A stretch of DNA of 64,000 nucleotides from Ruegeria arenilitoris. GTDB lineage: Bacteria > Pseudomonadota > Alphaproteobacteria > Rhodobacterales > Rhodobacteraceae. Location: contig NZ_WPZO01000005.1 in NCBI RefSeq assembly GCF_013031355.1, positions 1 through 64,000 of the forward strand, given 5' to 3'. A program made the translations under genes and the position numbers. Within the stretch, counting starts at the first letter, position 1. Each line of letters starts with the position of its first letter. The notes under the pieces were generated by a model. The model was given only the letters and a program-made list of their open reading frames with translations. It was not told where the DNA came from and made no database searches. Positions 16,425 through 25,760 of the stretch are shown here, one piece after another.

Positions 16425-17747
16425 CTAACCCGGCACCTGCGTGCGGACCGAATTCGAATGACTGTCTTCTTCGGGATTGGGCAGGCGTGGCCCGGCGGTT
16501 GTCAGACCGATGTCGCGCATCCGAAAGTTGCCCTCGATTATGTTGCGGAAGGCGCCGCCGGTGATCTCTTGATCCACCGCCAGCAGGGCTTTTTCCACCC
16601 CGAAATAACTGAGCATATCCGCGTCAAGCATCTCCCATGTGTCGGCCAGATAAGTGCCCAGAAAGTCGCGCGCCTCGAGCAGGGCGATGCGGAACCCTTC
16701 GGGATTTTCGGCATATCGCTTGTCGAAAATTCCCTGCATCACCCGGCTGTAGTCAGGAGAGCCTTCCAACTGATCCGACAGGTGTTCTTCTTCGGGCGAG
16801 ATCAGGTCATGCACCAGCAAACGCTCGTGATAGATGTCGACGAAGATATCGAACATTGCACCAGTCAGGGGCTCGGACAAAGCGTGCTCGCTGGACCAGC
16901 CGGCAGCAAATTCCGACAAGGACCGGTCATTGGCCGCAATTCGGATCTGCGCATTTTCCGACAGTTCGGCAAATCGGCTTAGGCGGTTGAAGGTATAGAG
17001 GTTCCCGCGTGTGTTCTCCAGCAAGTCATCGACCACCGAACCGAAATGCAACGACGCCAGCAAAGCCACCAGATCAGCCGCGGATTCATGGAACCCGTAA
17101 TACTCGCCCGAGGCATCGCCGTTAGACGGCATCCCGATCACGCTGTAGATGATGGCATGACCGATCTCATGCGCGACTACGTCGAAGTTCAGGCTGTAGG
17201 GGCGGTATTCATCGCCGTGTTCATGGGTGCCGCCGGTTTCCAGAAACCCCCAGCCGATATGTGCGTTGTCGAGGCTGGGCAGCAGCGACAGTTCAAGCCG
17301 GTCAAAGTCGCGCGCGAAATGCCAAGGGATCGGGCGGTCAAAATAACCCTGCCAGACATCCATGGTGAAATGGGCCGAGCCGAACAGATGCGCGGCTTCA
17401 AACGCAGGATTGGTTGGGTCGATGTGGATGAAGTTGCCGAACTCATCCGGCATGGCGGGCGGTTGGATTTGCCCGTCCCAGGGCGGCAGATACATGCCCG
17501 GTCCGTTTGGCCCCGGAATTATCGCACCATAAGGGGTGGTCTTCCCGACCGGGTCGACCGTGTACATGCGCGGCCCGGACGGCCCCGGCCCAATGCTACC
17601 CTGTGGCGCAGAAATCTCGACCAGTTCCAGTTGGGCGTTGGGCTCCAGAAACGGAGACTGCGGATACAGCAGAAACCGGGTGCCGGGTTCTTCTTCGATC
17701 TGTTCGGGTAAGTTCACAAAACGCCCTCCCGTGTGGTGCCCGGTCAA
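16425..17747 (-). CDS. zinc metalloprotease-like protein (gluzincin, HEIGH...ESAAD) in the YcaO-TfuA locus
   Basis: This 440-residue protein has HEIGH at residues 193-197 and GFHESAAD at 219-225. The HExxH motif with a downstream Glu in an ExxxD context fits a thermolysin-like (M4-type) gluzincin. There is no signal peptide or pro-peptide, so it is probably cytosolic, unlike secreted M4 enzymes. The N-terminal 100 residues are low-complexity and contain two copies of GPxGPxMY (55-62 and 79-86). The TfuA gene ends 13 nt upstream. It may cleave a leader from a modified peptide or itself be the modified protein. Neither can be decided from sequence. Confidence 0.75.
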   Translation of the reverse strand: MTGHHTGGRFVNLPEQIEEEPGTRFLLYPQSPFLEPNAQLELVEISAPQGSIGPGPSGPRMYTVDPVGKTTPYGAIIPGPNGPGMYLPPWDGQIQPPAMPDEFGNFIHIDPTNPAFEAAHLFGSAHFTMDVWQGYFDRPIPWHFARDFDRLELSLLPSLDNAHIGWGFLETGGTHEHGDEYRPYSLNFDVVAHEIGHAIIYSVIGMPSNGDASGEYYGFHESAADLVALLASLHFGSVVDDLLENTRGNLYTFNRLSRFAELSENAQIRIAANDRSLSEFAAGWSSEHALSEPLTGAMFDIFVDIYHERLLVHDLISPEEEHLSDQLEGSPDYSRVMQGIFDKRYAENPEGFRIALLEARDFLGTYLADTWEMLDADMLSYFGVEKALLAVDQEITGGAFRNIIEGNFRMRDIGLTTAGPRLPNPEEDSHSNSVRTQVPG

Positions 17748-17760
17748 ATCCGGCGGCCTC

Positions 17761-19059
17761 TCATTCGGCGGCTCCGCTGTGGCAATACAAAAACTCTGCT
17801 TCTATCATCTCATAAAACGCATCGCGCCCGGTCAGACCAAGCGCCACTGCGTAAGAGTCAAGATCATCGGGCACCGTCTGGTCAAGACGAGATTCAAAAT
17901 ACCACATCAGCACCCGCAACCGGTCCACGCCGGATTGGCCAGTCGGAAGAGCCTGTTCCGCCTTGCTAACGGCCCGATCCCGCAGCTGAGTGTATTGATC
18001 CGAACGGCGCAGTTCGGACAGCAGCTGCGTGTCCAGACGGCCCGCCCGTGACGCAGTGGCGGCTTCGATCCGGGCCGCGTCGGCCAGCATCGCCTCGTAA
18101 CCCTCGGGGTTCAGGTCATTCGCTGCAATCCAGGCCATCAGGTCGGATCGCCGTGACAGGCCGACATTGGCCCGGTGGTCCTCCATCTGCCGGACCAGTT
18201 CATCCCGTTCTGGGGTGCGATCCTGTCCCGAGGCCTCCTCGCGCGACAGCAGGGCCAGAACCGCACGGTCCCTCAAGGTAGAGTAAAGCTCGGGCTGCAG
18301 CCGCAACTCGTCGATCACGCTGTGGTCGGCGACCGAGTCCCCGGCATCGATCCGTGCGCGCAACGCTTTCCACATTAAAGTGCGTTCGGTGCGTGCAATG
18401 TCCGTCGGGGGCAGGGGGCTTCCGGCCAGATGTTCCGACATACGTTCCAGCATGGCAACAGCATCCCGGGCCTTGGCGTCGATGCGCCCCGTCGGCAGCC
18501 AGTCTTCGAATTCGGCAATGCCCGGAAGGTCCTGCAGCGCCGCAAGAATGTCTGACCAGATGCGATTACGGTAGTGCATCGTCTTTGCGCAGCGCAGCAC
18601 CTCAGAGGCCGTATCTGATGGCAGGATCGCTGCGGTCTGAGCCTGCGTCACAGTCGCACGGATCGACACCATCGGCTCACTCAGAGGCTGAAAGCCCAAC
18701 TCAGCCGGGCTATGCAGCACAGCAACCTCGTCGTCGTCCTGCAACGTGCCGTTATAGTAATCCTCGAAGATGCCCCCAACACCGATCATTCCGAAATTGG
18801 CCAGTTCCGCCGCACGCAGGGCGCCCATACTAGCGCTGCCGAAGACCGGAATGCCCTGTTCGATCGCCCACAGAATCTCTTTGTGCCAGACCGAGGGCAC
18901 GCCTTCGAAAAACCCATCGATGATACCTATCGCCGTCGGTTTGTCGCCCACTACGCGGTACACATCACCCTGCCGAACGGGCGGCAGGATCGTGGCGTCC
19001 AGACATTCCGAGATCGCCTCTGGCGCAAGGGTTGGGCCTACAAAAACCACCGCCGTCAT
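17761..19059 (-). CDS. TfuA-like protein
   Basis: This 432-residue protein has the TfuA core in residues about 1-150: VVFVGPTLAPEAI, then DVYRVVGDKPTAIGIIDGFFEGVPSVWHKEILWAIEQGIPVFGSASMGALRAAEL. TfuA proteins act with YcaO enzymes, originally in trifolitoxin production, and are implicated in delivering sulfur for thioamide formation. Residues 160-432 are a long helical extension of unknown role. Its start overlaps the YcaO stop by 4 nt. The pair strongly marks a post-translational backbone-modification locus. Confidence 0.9.
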   Translation of the reverse strand: MTAVVFVGPTLAPEAISECLDATILPPVRQGDVYRVVGDKPTAIGIIDGFFEGVPSVWHKEILWAIEQGIPVFGSASMGALRAAELANFGMIGVGGIFEDYYNGTLQDDDEVAVLHSPAELGFQPLSEPMVSIRATVTQAQTAAILPSDTASEVLRCAKTMHYRNRIWSDILAALQDLPGIAEFEDWLPTGRIDAKARDAVAMLERMSEHLAGSPLPPTDIARTERTLMWKALRARIDAGDSVADHSVIDELRLQPELYSTLRDRAVLALLSREEASGQDRTPERDELVRQMEDHRANVGLSRRSDLMAWIAANDLNPEGYEAMLADAARIEAATASRAGRLDTQLLSELRRSDQYTQLRDRAVSKAEQALPTGQSGVDRLRVLMWYFESRLDQTVPDDLDSYAVALGLTGRDAFYEMIEAEFLYCHSGAAE

Positions 19060-20261
19060 GTCAGATCTTCCCTGATGCGCCGGGCCCGGGGGCCGGGGAT
19101 GTAATCCGGTTCGTCATGCGGCGCCTCAAGCCGAGGGATGACGGCCCGCACCACGGCAATGTCATATTCCGGCCGAGACAGATCGACCATTACCACTTGC
19201 GCGGCGCCCACAGCGGAGAGCCGCTGCAACAACAGCTCCAAATCCTCGTCAAAAGAGTTGGTTACATGCGACGGGCAGTCGCCAAAACTCTGATCCGCCG
19301 CAGCGCCGTCAATCAAATCGCGCACATAGCGCCCGCGGTCCATTTTCGCCTGATCGGTGAATTCCTCGGGGTCCAAATCGTCCCGCGCGCCCGAGATATA
19401 GGTCAGCCGCGTCTGCGCCGCCTCGGTCAGGGCGCGTAGCAAGGCAATGGCGCGGTCCGGATGGCACCCGTCCCCGATGCCGATATGGCCGGGCTGCCCA
19501 CCGCCTTCGCAGATCACGCAGCGAAAACTGGCGATGCCGATATCTGAGGTCGTGTTCCACAGCCCGACCTCCAACCCCGCATCGGTGATCATCTCAATGG
19601 CCTGACGACAGCGCGGATCATCGACACTGCCCGGATCAAGACGCGGCAATCCCGGTTGGTGGTGCCAAAGGGTTGTGGCATCCCGTTCGATCAGCTCGCA
19701 AATGGCGTGACAGCTGGCCTCGGCCAGGTTGTTGCCCGAGGCCAGCCCATTGGTGGTGCGGGGAAAGGCTGCCTGACCGCCGACCGGCGCGCTGGTGTAA
19801 TCGGTATCGACCATCTCAAGCGGGACCCAGCATGGTCCACCCGTGCCCAGATCGTGCCCCTTAACCCACAGCATATTCCGATGCGGGTCAAAGCGCCCTC
19901 CGGTCACTTGTGGCAGACTGGTCGCGTCGACCACCATGGCCTCTTCAGCAAGCTCTGCATATCTGGCCAGCCGTTGCGGCAACTGAACCCGTTCAGCGTG
20001 CCAGGATTCAATCGCTTCCATCACGCCCGAGGCCTCGGCCGCGCGCAAGGACAGCCCCTTGCCCAGCGACACCGCAACTGATCGGGAGTTGGGCCTTGCG
20101 ACCATCACCGTGGGTAGCCCAATCCGGTCCAGCCCGGTCAGGTTCGCAATCCGGGTGATGCCCATATCCTTCAGAAACGGCTTGACGATCTGCAGGGTCT
20201 GTTCCGGGTCGCGCAGCCGATGCGTGTCCAGCACATATTGCTTCTGCGATGCAATGGGCAT
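19056..20261 (-). CDS. YcaO-domain protein (ATP-dependent backbone cyclodehydratase/thioamide synthase)
   Basis: This 401-residue YcaO protein carries the ATP-binding series AAEASGVMEAIESWHAE, ASCHAICELIERDATTLW and LTEAAQTRLTYISGARDD. The C-terminus ends PDYIPGPRARRIREDLT and lacks the proline-rich PxPxP tail of azoline-forming YcaOs, which agrees better with a TfuA-dependent thioamide enzyme. No E1-like (C protein) partner is nearby. The protein should activate a peptide amide with ATP. It is the first gene of the locus. No small precursor gene was found close to it, so the substrate is an open question. Confidence 0.9.
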   Translation of the reverse strand: MPIASQKQYVLDTHRLRDPEQTLQIVKPFLKDMGITRIANLTGLDRIGLPTVMVARPNSRSVAVSLGKGLSLRAAEASGVMEAIESWHAERVQLPQRLARYAELAEEAMVVDATSLPQVTGGRFDPHRNMLWVKGHDLGTGGPCWVPLEMVDTDYTSAPVGGQAAFPRTTNGLASGNNLAEASCHAICELIERDATTLWHHQPGLPRLDPGSVDDPRCRQAIEMITDAGLEVGLWNTTSDIGIASFRCVICEGGGQPGHIGIGDGCHPDRAIALLRALTEAAQTRLTYISGARDDLDPEEFTDQAKMDRGRYVRDLIDGAAADQSFGDCPSHVTNSFDEDLELLLQRLSAVGAAQVVMVDLSRPEYDIAVVRAVIPRLEAPHDEPDYIPGPRARRIREDLT

Positions 20262-20355
20262 GTTTCGGACCTTGCTAACTTAAATGACCGCAATGAAAAA
20301 TAACCGCGCTGGGTCAATCTGTTACGGCGCAGGATGCTGGATCGAATCCGTTCGG

Positions 20356-21348
20356 TCAACCGTTGTGGTGCGCTGACCGGTTGAAGCTGAGCCGAGATAT
20401 GTGGAGATACCGTTCCCCCGCGCGCAGGATCACGCTGGGGTAGGAGGGATTGTTCGGCGCATCCGGCCAGCCTTGCGGCTCCAGCGCCAAGCCTGAATAG
20501 GGCACGTATGGTTCGCCGGACAGGGTCTCACGTTCCAGATGGTTCAGATGTGTTCCGGAATAGACCTGCAAGCCCGGTTCGGTGGAAGACAGCGCCATCC
20601 GAACACCGGACAGCGGGGACTCCAATACCGCCACAGGCTTTTCCGGCGTCCGCTGGTCGGAGATGCAGAAATTGTGGTCGAACGGGAAATCCCCAACCAT
20701 CCTTGGCGTGCGGAAATCGAACTCGGTGCCCTGAACTGGCGTGGGATTGCCCGACGGAATCAGATCGTCATCAACGGGCAGGTATCGATTGGCGGCGATT
20801 TCCAACTTGTGGCCGGTTATGTCTCCGCCACCGTTCAGGTTGAAATACCAATGCGGTGCGAAATTACAGACCGTGGCGCTGTCCGAATGTGCCTCAATCT
20901 CCAGACGCAACACCGCCGGGTTTTCCACGCTGTATCGGGCTGACACGAACAGATCTCCTCCAAACCCCATGTGCCCGTCCGGCAAATGCAGAGTGAAAGT
21001 CACGCTGGTCGCTGAACAATGCTCAACTTTCCAAAGCTGAGTTGAGGCTCCATCCTGCCCGCCATGCAGGCAATGGCGGTCGCGAAAATTGCGATTCAGG
21101 TGAAACGTCTCTCCGTTGAGGTGATAAGCCCCCGACGAAATTCTGTTCGCGCAACGGCCAACGATAGGCCCCAAATACTCATCCTTGCGCAAATATTCTG
21201 CCGGATCACGCCATCCAAGTACCAACGAGTGGTCGCAACCCTCCAGACGAAGATCGCACAACATTGCCCCCAATTGCATCAAGGTCGCCGTCAAACCTCC
21301 GTTGGAAATCGTGATCGCTTGCGGTTGACGCTTGGCTGTTTGTTGCAT
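20356..21348 (-). CDS. aldose 1-epimerase (GalM-like)
   Basis: This 330-residue protein has the galactose mutarotase pattern: LGPIVGRCANRISSGAYHLNG with the substrate-binding Arg, HCLHGG with a catalytic-type His, APHWYFNLNG with the second His region, and YSGLALEPQGWPDAPN with the catalytic Glu. It interconverts alpha and beta aldohexoses. The opening MQQTAKRQPQ shows no signal peptide. AAGAGG precedes the ATG. It is 94 nt upstream of the YcaO gene on the same strand, but its housekeeping role suggests a separate function. Confidence 0.9.
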   Translation of the reverse strand: MQQTAKRQPQAITISNGGLTATLMQLGAMLCDLRLEGCDHSLVLGWRDPAEYLRKDEYLGPIVGRCANRISSGAYHLNGETFHLNRNFRDRHCLHGGQDGASTQLWKVEHCSATSVTFTLHLPDGHMGFGGDLFVSARYSVENPAVLRLEIEAHSDSATVCNFAPHWYFNLNGGGDITGHKLEIAANRYLPVDDDLIPSGNPTPVQGTEFDFRTPRMVGDFPFDHNFCISDQRTPEKPVAVLESPLSGVRMALSSTEPGLQVYSGTHLNHLERETLSGEPYVPYSGLALEPQGWPDAPNNPSYPSVILRAGERYLHISRLSFNRSAHHNG

Positions 21349-21776
21349 TCCAACCTCTTAAAACGTGATGTCGATGGCAGCCAAAACGTGTATAGCGGTC
21401 AAACTTGGTGAAGCCTATAAACTTAGCTTGAAGTATTCTGACGGTGACCCGCTTACTATTTAACATAACCATGATTACACCTAATTTCTGCTTATGAACC
21501 TCAACAAGCCGTTCACCTTCATGAGGCGCTCAAGGTCTCCTCTTCATTTGGAGTTTGCCATTTTCGCACTCAGCAGACGTCAGATTTTCGCTTAGGTTAC
21601 AAATCACTACAATTCAGCCATTCCGCACCTCTGCATCTGTAGCAAAAAACCCTTAGCCGATCTTTGTTGGTCTGGAGGGATTATGCAGTGCGGCACGCCA
21701 GAGGAGACGTTCGCTGCGCAGTTAGAAACGAGCCTAAAATAAGTGAGTATTCGACGATGGCACCTATGTCCTGATC
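21349..21776. other. intergenic region without recognised genes
   Basis: These 428 bases lie between the aldose epimerase start and the TctA stop, both on the minus strand. The region is richer in A+T than its flanks. No open frame with a plausible start site, no clear terminator for either direction and no repeat was recognised. It presumably holds the epimerase promoter. Confidence 0.5.
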
Positions 21777-23303
21777 TCAGTCCTCGGCTGTGACTTGCGA
21801 TGATTTAGTGGTGTCTGGCCCTGAACGCCTAAGGAACCACCATATCGATATGATCGATACCAGTAGCAGGAGTAGCGCGATCGGATACTCGATTATCCGT
21901 GTCCAGTCGCCGTTCATCAAAGCAAGGCTCTGCGAAAGCGATATCTCAAAGCGCGGTCCCAGAAAAAAGGCAATGATAAAGATGACAACCGAGTAACCGA
22001 AGCTGCTCATCAGATAGCCGATCCCGGCAAAGACTAGCATTACAATCACGCCGAAAATGCCTCCGGTTGCCATCGAAACACCAACGATACAGAGCAGCAG
22101 CGCTGAAGCGAAGATGATGGATTCCGGCGCCGAAACAACTTTGACCCAAAATCGCAGGCCCACTTGGCCAACCCACAGGTTCAGGAAATTTGCCATGATC
22201 ATGGCGCCAAACAGCCCATAGATCAGGCGGCCCTGATCCTGGAACAGAAGCGGGCCAGGTTGAATACCATGGATCATGAAAGCACTGATGATCAGGGCAG
22301 CGCCGACGCTGCCAGGAATGCCGAGAGTCAGAAGGGGAATGAGGTTTGAACCCACAACCGCCGAATTCGCGGATTCTGCAGCGGCGATGCCGTGCAGATT
22401 GCCTTTACCGAACGAACCGGGATCCTTCGAGGCGCTTTTGGCAGAGGCATAGGACATGAAAGCCGCCGCAGTTGATCCGATCCCGGGTAGCGCACCCAGA
22501 ACGGTTCCGATCATCGCACCCCGCAGCATGGTAAAGCGGCAGGCCCAGTATTCCGCCCAGGACACGCGCATGTCCTGCGGATTGCCGGTGTCCTTGACCT
22601 CGACCGCGGGTTTCACCTGGCCGGACATTTGCGTCAGTCGGCGCAGGATCTCTGCAATGGCCAGCGTTCCGATCGCAACCGATGCCAGGGGCAGCCCGTC
22701 GTAGAAATCGAACATCCCGAAGATCAGGCGAGGCGTGTAGTTTTCAGGGTCGGTCCCGACGGATGCGCAGAGCAGACCCAAGGCGGCGGCGATGATGCCT
22801 TTGATCAGCGAATTGCCAATCAGCCCGGAAAGCACCGAAAACGCAAAGACCATCAGGGCAAAGACTTCTACCGGCCCCATGCGCAGGGCGAGTATTGCCA
22901 AGGGTGCTGAAACCGTGATCAGGACCAAATCACTGAAGGAGTCCCCGGTCACCGAAGAAAACAGCGCCATCTTGGTGGCCTTCAGCGGCTTGCCATCCCG
23001 TGCGAGCGGATAGCCGTCCATGGCCGTGGCAGCCGCATCGGGGGTGCCGGGCGTATTCATGAGGACCGCAGGCACAGCGCCACCAACCAGCCCTCCCTTG
23101 TTTACCCCGACCAAAAAAGCAATGGCAGGCAGCGGGTCGAGTCCGAAAGTAAACGGGATGGCGATTGCCATGGCCATCACTGGCCCGATTCCGGGGACCG
23201 CGCCAACGAACTGGCCGACGACGACACCGAAAAGGACGAATGCCAGGTTCCAAATTGTGAAGGCATCGGCAAAGCCCGCCAGAATTGTGGAAAGATCAAC
23301 CAT
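21777..23303 (-). CDS. tctA: tripartite tricarboxylate transporter large permease TctA
   Basis: This 508-residue membrane protein has about 12 hydrophobic segments. The TctA signature GQFVGAVPGIGPVMAMAIAIPFTFGLDPLPAIAFLVG is near the N-terminus and a second copy-like GTVLGALPGIGSTAAAFMSY is in the middle, as in the family. The ATG at 23303 follows GAGGAG; a longer frame upstream lacks family sequence. With TctB and TctC it forms a secondary importer for a carboxylate or other organic anion. Confidence 0.93.
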   Translation of the reverse strand: MVDLSTILAGFADAFTIWNLAFVLFGVVVGQFVGAVPGIGPVMAMAIAIPFTFGLDPLPAIAFLVGVNKGGLVGGAVPAVLMNTPGTPDAAATAMDGYPLARDGKPLKATKMALFSSVTGDSFSDLVLITVSAPLAILALRMGPVEVFALMVFAFSVLSGLIGNSLIKGIIAAALGLLCASVGTDPENYTPRLIFGMFDFYDGLPLASVAIGTLAIAEILRRLTQMSGQVKPAVEVKDTGNPQDMRVSWAEYWACRFTMLRGAMIGTVLGALPGIGSTAAAFMSYASAKSASKDPGSFGKGNLHGIAAAESANSAVVGSNLIPLLTLGIPGSVGAALIISAFMIHGIQPGPLLFQDQGRLIYGLFGAMIMANFLNLWVGQVGLRFWVKVVSAPESIIFASALLLCIVGVSMATGGIFGVIVMLVFAGIGYLMSSFGYSVVIFIIAFFLGPRFEISLSQSLALMNGDWTRIIEYPIALLLLLVSIISIWWFLRRSGPDTTKSSQVTAED

Positions 23304-23314
23304 GTCCACTCTCC

Positions 23315-23740
23315 TCAGGGCAAGGCCCGGTCGAGGACCTGCACAACCAGCAACCAGATCGCGCCGGGCATTCCCACGACCCCACATACCAGCCAGAAGG
23401 GACGTCGTTCGCCAATCAGTAACATGATGGCCAGGGCAATCATGGGGGCGACATAAATGAACCCAAACCGGCCCATGAGAACAAGACCAACCATAAGCAG
23501 GCCGAAGTAGAGCCCGGCCCGGACAAATTCGCTTGCCTCTTGCGTGTGGTGTTTCGTGGGGCGCAGCATCAACAAGGCACCGCAGAGGCTCAACACGATG
23601 GCAACAGCATTGGGGACGGTGTCAGGGTGAACCCAGCCACCTTCCACCTGTTCGACGAAGGTTGGTATGATGAACAGATAGAGCGCCAATCCAAACAGCA
23701 GAAAGAAAAGTCCGGAAGCGCGGTCTGCGTTGATCTTCAT
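23315..23740 (-). CDS. tctB: tripartite tricarboxylate transporter small permease TctB
   Basis: This 141-residue protein has four hydrophobic segments, with the usual TctB opening ASGLFFLLFGLALYLFIIP and a short basic linker before MVGLVLMGRFGFIYVAPMIALAI. It lies 11 nt upstream of tctA and downstream of tctC. The conserved order tctC-tctB-tctA supports the call despite low motif content. Confidence 0.88.
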   Translation of the reverse strand: MKINADRASGLFFLLFGLALYLFIIPTFVEQVEGGWVHPDTVPNAVAIVLSLCGALLMLRPTKHHTQEASEFVRAGLYFGLLMVGLVLMGRFGFIYVAPMIALAIMLLIGERRPFWLVCGVVGMPGAIWLLVVQVLDRALP

Positions 23741-23758
23741 GGTGCCCTCCTGAAAATG

Positions 23759-23785
23759 CCCCCGCCGAGTTCTTTTTAGCGGGGG
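23759..23785 (-). terminator. intercistronic hairpin between tctC and tctB
   Basis: CCCCCGC and GCGGGGG (23759-23765 and 23779-23785) form a 7-bp GC stem just after the tctC stop and before tctB. There is no long T-run on the minus strand. It probably reduces read-through or protects the tctC message, allowing more binding protein than permease. Confidence 0.65.
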
Positions 23786-23793
23786 GGTGTCAG

Positions 23794-24741
23794 TTACTGT
23801 CCGAACAGGACTTTGACGTTCTCCACGCCGTCGACCATCATCTTCTCAGTGCCTTCGGCGCCGAGGTTCAGGACCTCGGTCGTTGCGGCGTTGCGCACGA
23901 TCTCGGCCACTTCATCCGTAGCCATTGCGTTTTCGAGCGCGTTGGTCAGGGCCGCGACAGCAGCAGGATCGGTGCCAGCGGTTGTAGCGAAATAGAAGTA
24001 AGGGTCGAGATAGGCGCTGATCCCCGCTTCGCGCACCGTCTGCACGTCCGGCGCATAGTCGTGGCGGGCGTCATTGGCGCTGGCGATCATCTTGAAGTCA
24101 CCCGACTCGAGGTATTTGATGTGGGTACCAGCAGAGAACCCGGCCATCACCTGACCGCCAAGGATCAGCTTTTGGGTTTCCGCCTCTCCCTTGGTCGACA
24201 CAAAGCGAAGATTTGCATCTGCTTCGCGGTTTACCACCTCCATCAACAGCTTCTGCGGCGGGGCTCCGAAGCCGATGGCCAACCCGTCATTGGCCTTGGA
24301 ATACTCGATCATACCAGCAAGGTCGTCGAACGGTGCATCAGCCCGGGCGATCAGCGCCAGTTGAGCCCGCGAAACAGTGCCGAGATATTCGAAACTGTCG
24401 AGATCGAAGCCAAGTTGGTCGCCGCGCTTCACGAGGTTGATCAGGACGGGCATATTGACACCCAGGCCGATGACATTCCCTTTGGGCGGCATTTTGGCGA
24501 TGCCGGTAAACATGGCGACGCCACCGCCGCCCGTCTTGTTTTCGGCAATGATGTTCCAGCCGGTTTGCTCTTTCATAACCTTGGCAATGACGCGGCCCAT
24601 CGTGTCGGTCGATCCACCAGCGGCAAAGCCGATCTGCAAGCGAAGTGTACCGGTTGGCTCCCAGTCTTCGGCCATTGCACCTCCGGCAAAGGCCATCAAT
24701 GCCCCGGCCACAAACCCGGTGATTGTCCGTTTCAGCTTCAT
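23794..24741 (-). CDS. tctC: TctC (Bug-family) periplasmic binding protein
   Basis: This 315-residue protein has a signal peptide (KLKRTITGFVAGALMAFAGGAMA, cut before EDW). The mature part begins GTLRLQIGFAAGGSTDTMGRVIA, the typical ligand-binding loop of Bug proteins, and continues with KTGGGGVAMFTGIAKMPP. The ligand is probably a carboxylate. Which one is unknown, though the neighbouring catabolic genes suggest an aromatic or sulfated acid. Confidence 0.92.
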   Translation of the reverse strand: MKLKRTITGFVAGALMAFAGGAMAEDWEPTGTLRLQIGFAAGGSTDTMGRVIAKVMKEQTGWNIIAENKTGGGGVAMFTGIAKMPPKGNVIGLGVNMPVLINLVKRGDQLGFDLDSFEYLGTVSRAQLALIARADAPFDDLAGMIEYSKANDGLAIGFGAPPQKLLMEVVNREADANLRFVSTKGEAETQKLILGGQVMAGFSAGTHIKYLESGDFKMIASANDARHDYAPDVQTVREAGISAYLDPYFYFATTAGTDPAAVAALTNALENAMATDEVAEIVRNAATTEVLNLGAEGTEKMMVDGVENVKVLFGQ

Positions 24742-24825
24742 GGTTTCCTCCCTTTCAAGGTGTCTTTGGATCGTGCTTTCGGGACAGGTCGTTGGTTCTC
24801 CTCCGGACCGCCCTGCCCGCCTGCG

Positions 24826-25656
24826 TCAATGAGAGACAAAAACGGGTATTTCAGCCTCTCGAAGGATGTGTTTCGTGACCCCGCCAAACAGGTCTTCGGA
24901 CAGTTTCGAGTGACCGAAGGCTCCCATGACCAAAAGGCCCGTTTTCTGTTCCATGCAGAAGTCGAGGATCGTCCGAGCGGTTCCGCCCGATCCCCTCGGC
25001 ACCACGACGTGTTTTGCCTCGACACCGTGGCGTGCCAGCAGCGTCGGCAGATCGATGCCCTTGGTTTCCCGGTGAACACTCTTGTCCCCCACGGTGACGA
25101 TCGTAACCATCCGCTTGGTTTCCAAGATGTTCATGGCGTCGAACAGGGCGCGGGACGCATTACGCTTACCATCCCACGCGATCACGGCACTTTCGTTGAT
25201 TTCCGTCGGCCGGAACCGCTTGGGTGCCACCAGGATCGGTCGGCCACTTGCGTGTGCAATCCGATCAGGGTGCAGCGTATATTCATCCGCCGCAGGCAAG
25301 TTTTCATACTGCCCCAGAACCGTGACATCGAACATCCGCGTGTAAAAGGAAATGGTCCGATCCGGATCGGCGTGGACATCGATCCAGTGCTGTTTGTCGG
25401 GATCGACCTTGCCATCGAGATAGCTGCGAAACCTGTCTTCGAGTTCCGTCACCCGACCCGCGATGATGTCATCCAGAGAAGCCGCCACCTTCTGTGCCAG
25501 CCAGGGGGGGAAGTTCTGCACAATGTTTGACACGCCATGCGCAACGATGCCGGTCAGATGGGCATCGTATTTTCGCGACATCAAGGCGCCCAGATGCAAG
25601 GCGGTATCCGATGCTTCGCCGCCGTTATAGGCAACCAGCAGGTTTTTCAGTGTCAT
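24826..25656 (-). CDS. universal stress protein, tandem UspA domains
   Basis: This 276-residue protein has two Usp-type halves. The first starts LKNLLVAYNGGEASDTALHLGALMS. The second ends with GSGGTARTILDFCMEQKTGLLVMGAFGHSKLSEDLFGGVTKHIL, which contains the G-2x-G-9x-G(S/T)-like ATP-loop pattern in a modified form (GAFGHSKLSEDLFGGVT). The ATG at 25656 with GGGAGG upstream is chosen. Usp proteins often accompany TRAP and TTT importers; a second one lies in the taurine cluster of this window. Confidence 0.88.
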   Translation of the reverse strand: MTLKNLLVAYNGGEASDTALHLGALMSRKYDAHLTGIVAHGVSNIVQNFPPWLAQKVAASLDDIIAGRVTELEDRFRSYLDGKVDPDKQHWIDVHADPDRTISFYTRMFDVTVLGQYENLPAADEYTLHPDRIAHASGRPILVAPKRFRPTEINESAVIAWDGKRNASRALFDAMNILETKRMVTIVTVGDKSVHRETKGIDLPTLLARHGVEAKHVVVPRGSGGTARTILDFCMEQKTGLLVMGAFGHSKLSEDLFGGVTKHILREAEIPVFVSH

Positions 25657-25760
25657 GCCTTGCCTCCCAACTCGCCACCCGCAACCGGGATGAGTTGGAA
25701 AACAAGTTAACGTATGAATGAGTTCCTGCCTGTCCACTGAAACATATGACAAGAAGGTCT

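Noticed and set aside
20171..20359. 62-codon frame upstream of the YcaO gene as a peptide precursor
   Set aside because: It overlaps the YcaO start in another frame, begins with TTG without a ribosome site and has no leader/core pattern.
24061..25530. 489-codon plus-strand frame across tctC and the Usp gene
   Set aside because: It crosses two real minus-strand genes and their gap; its translation resembles no protein family.
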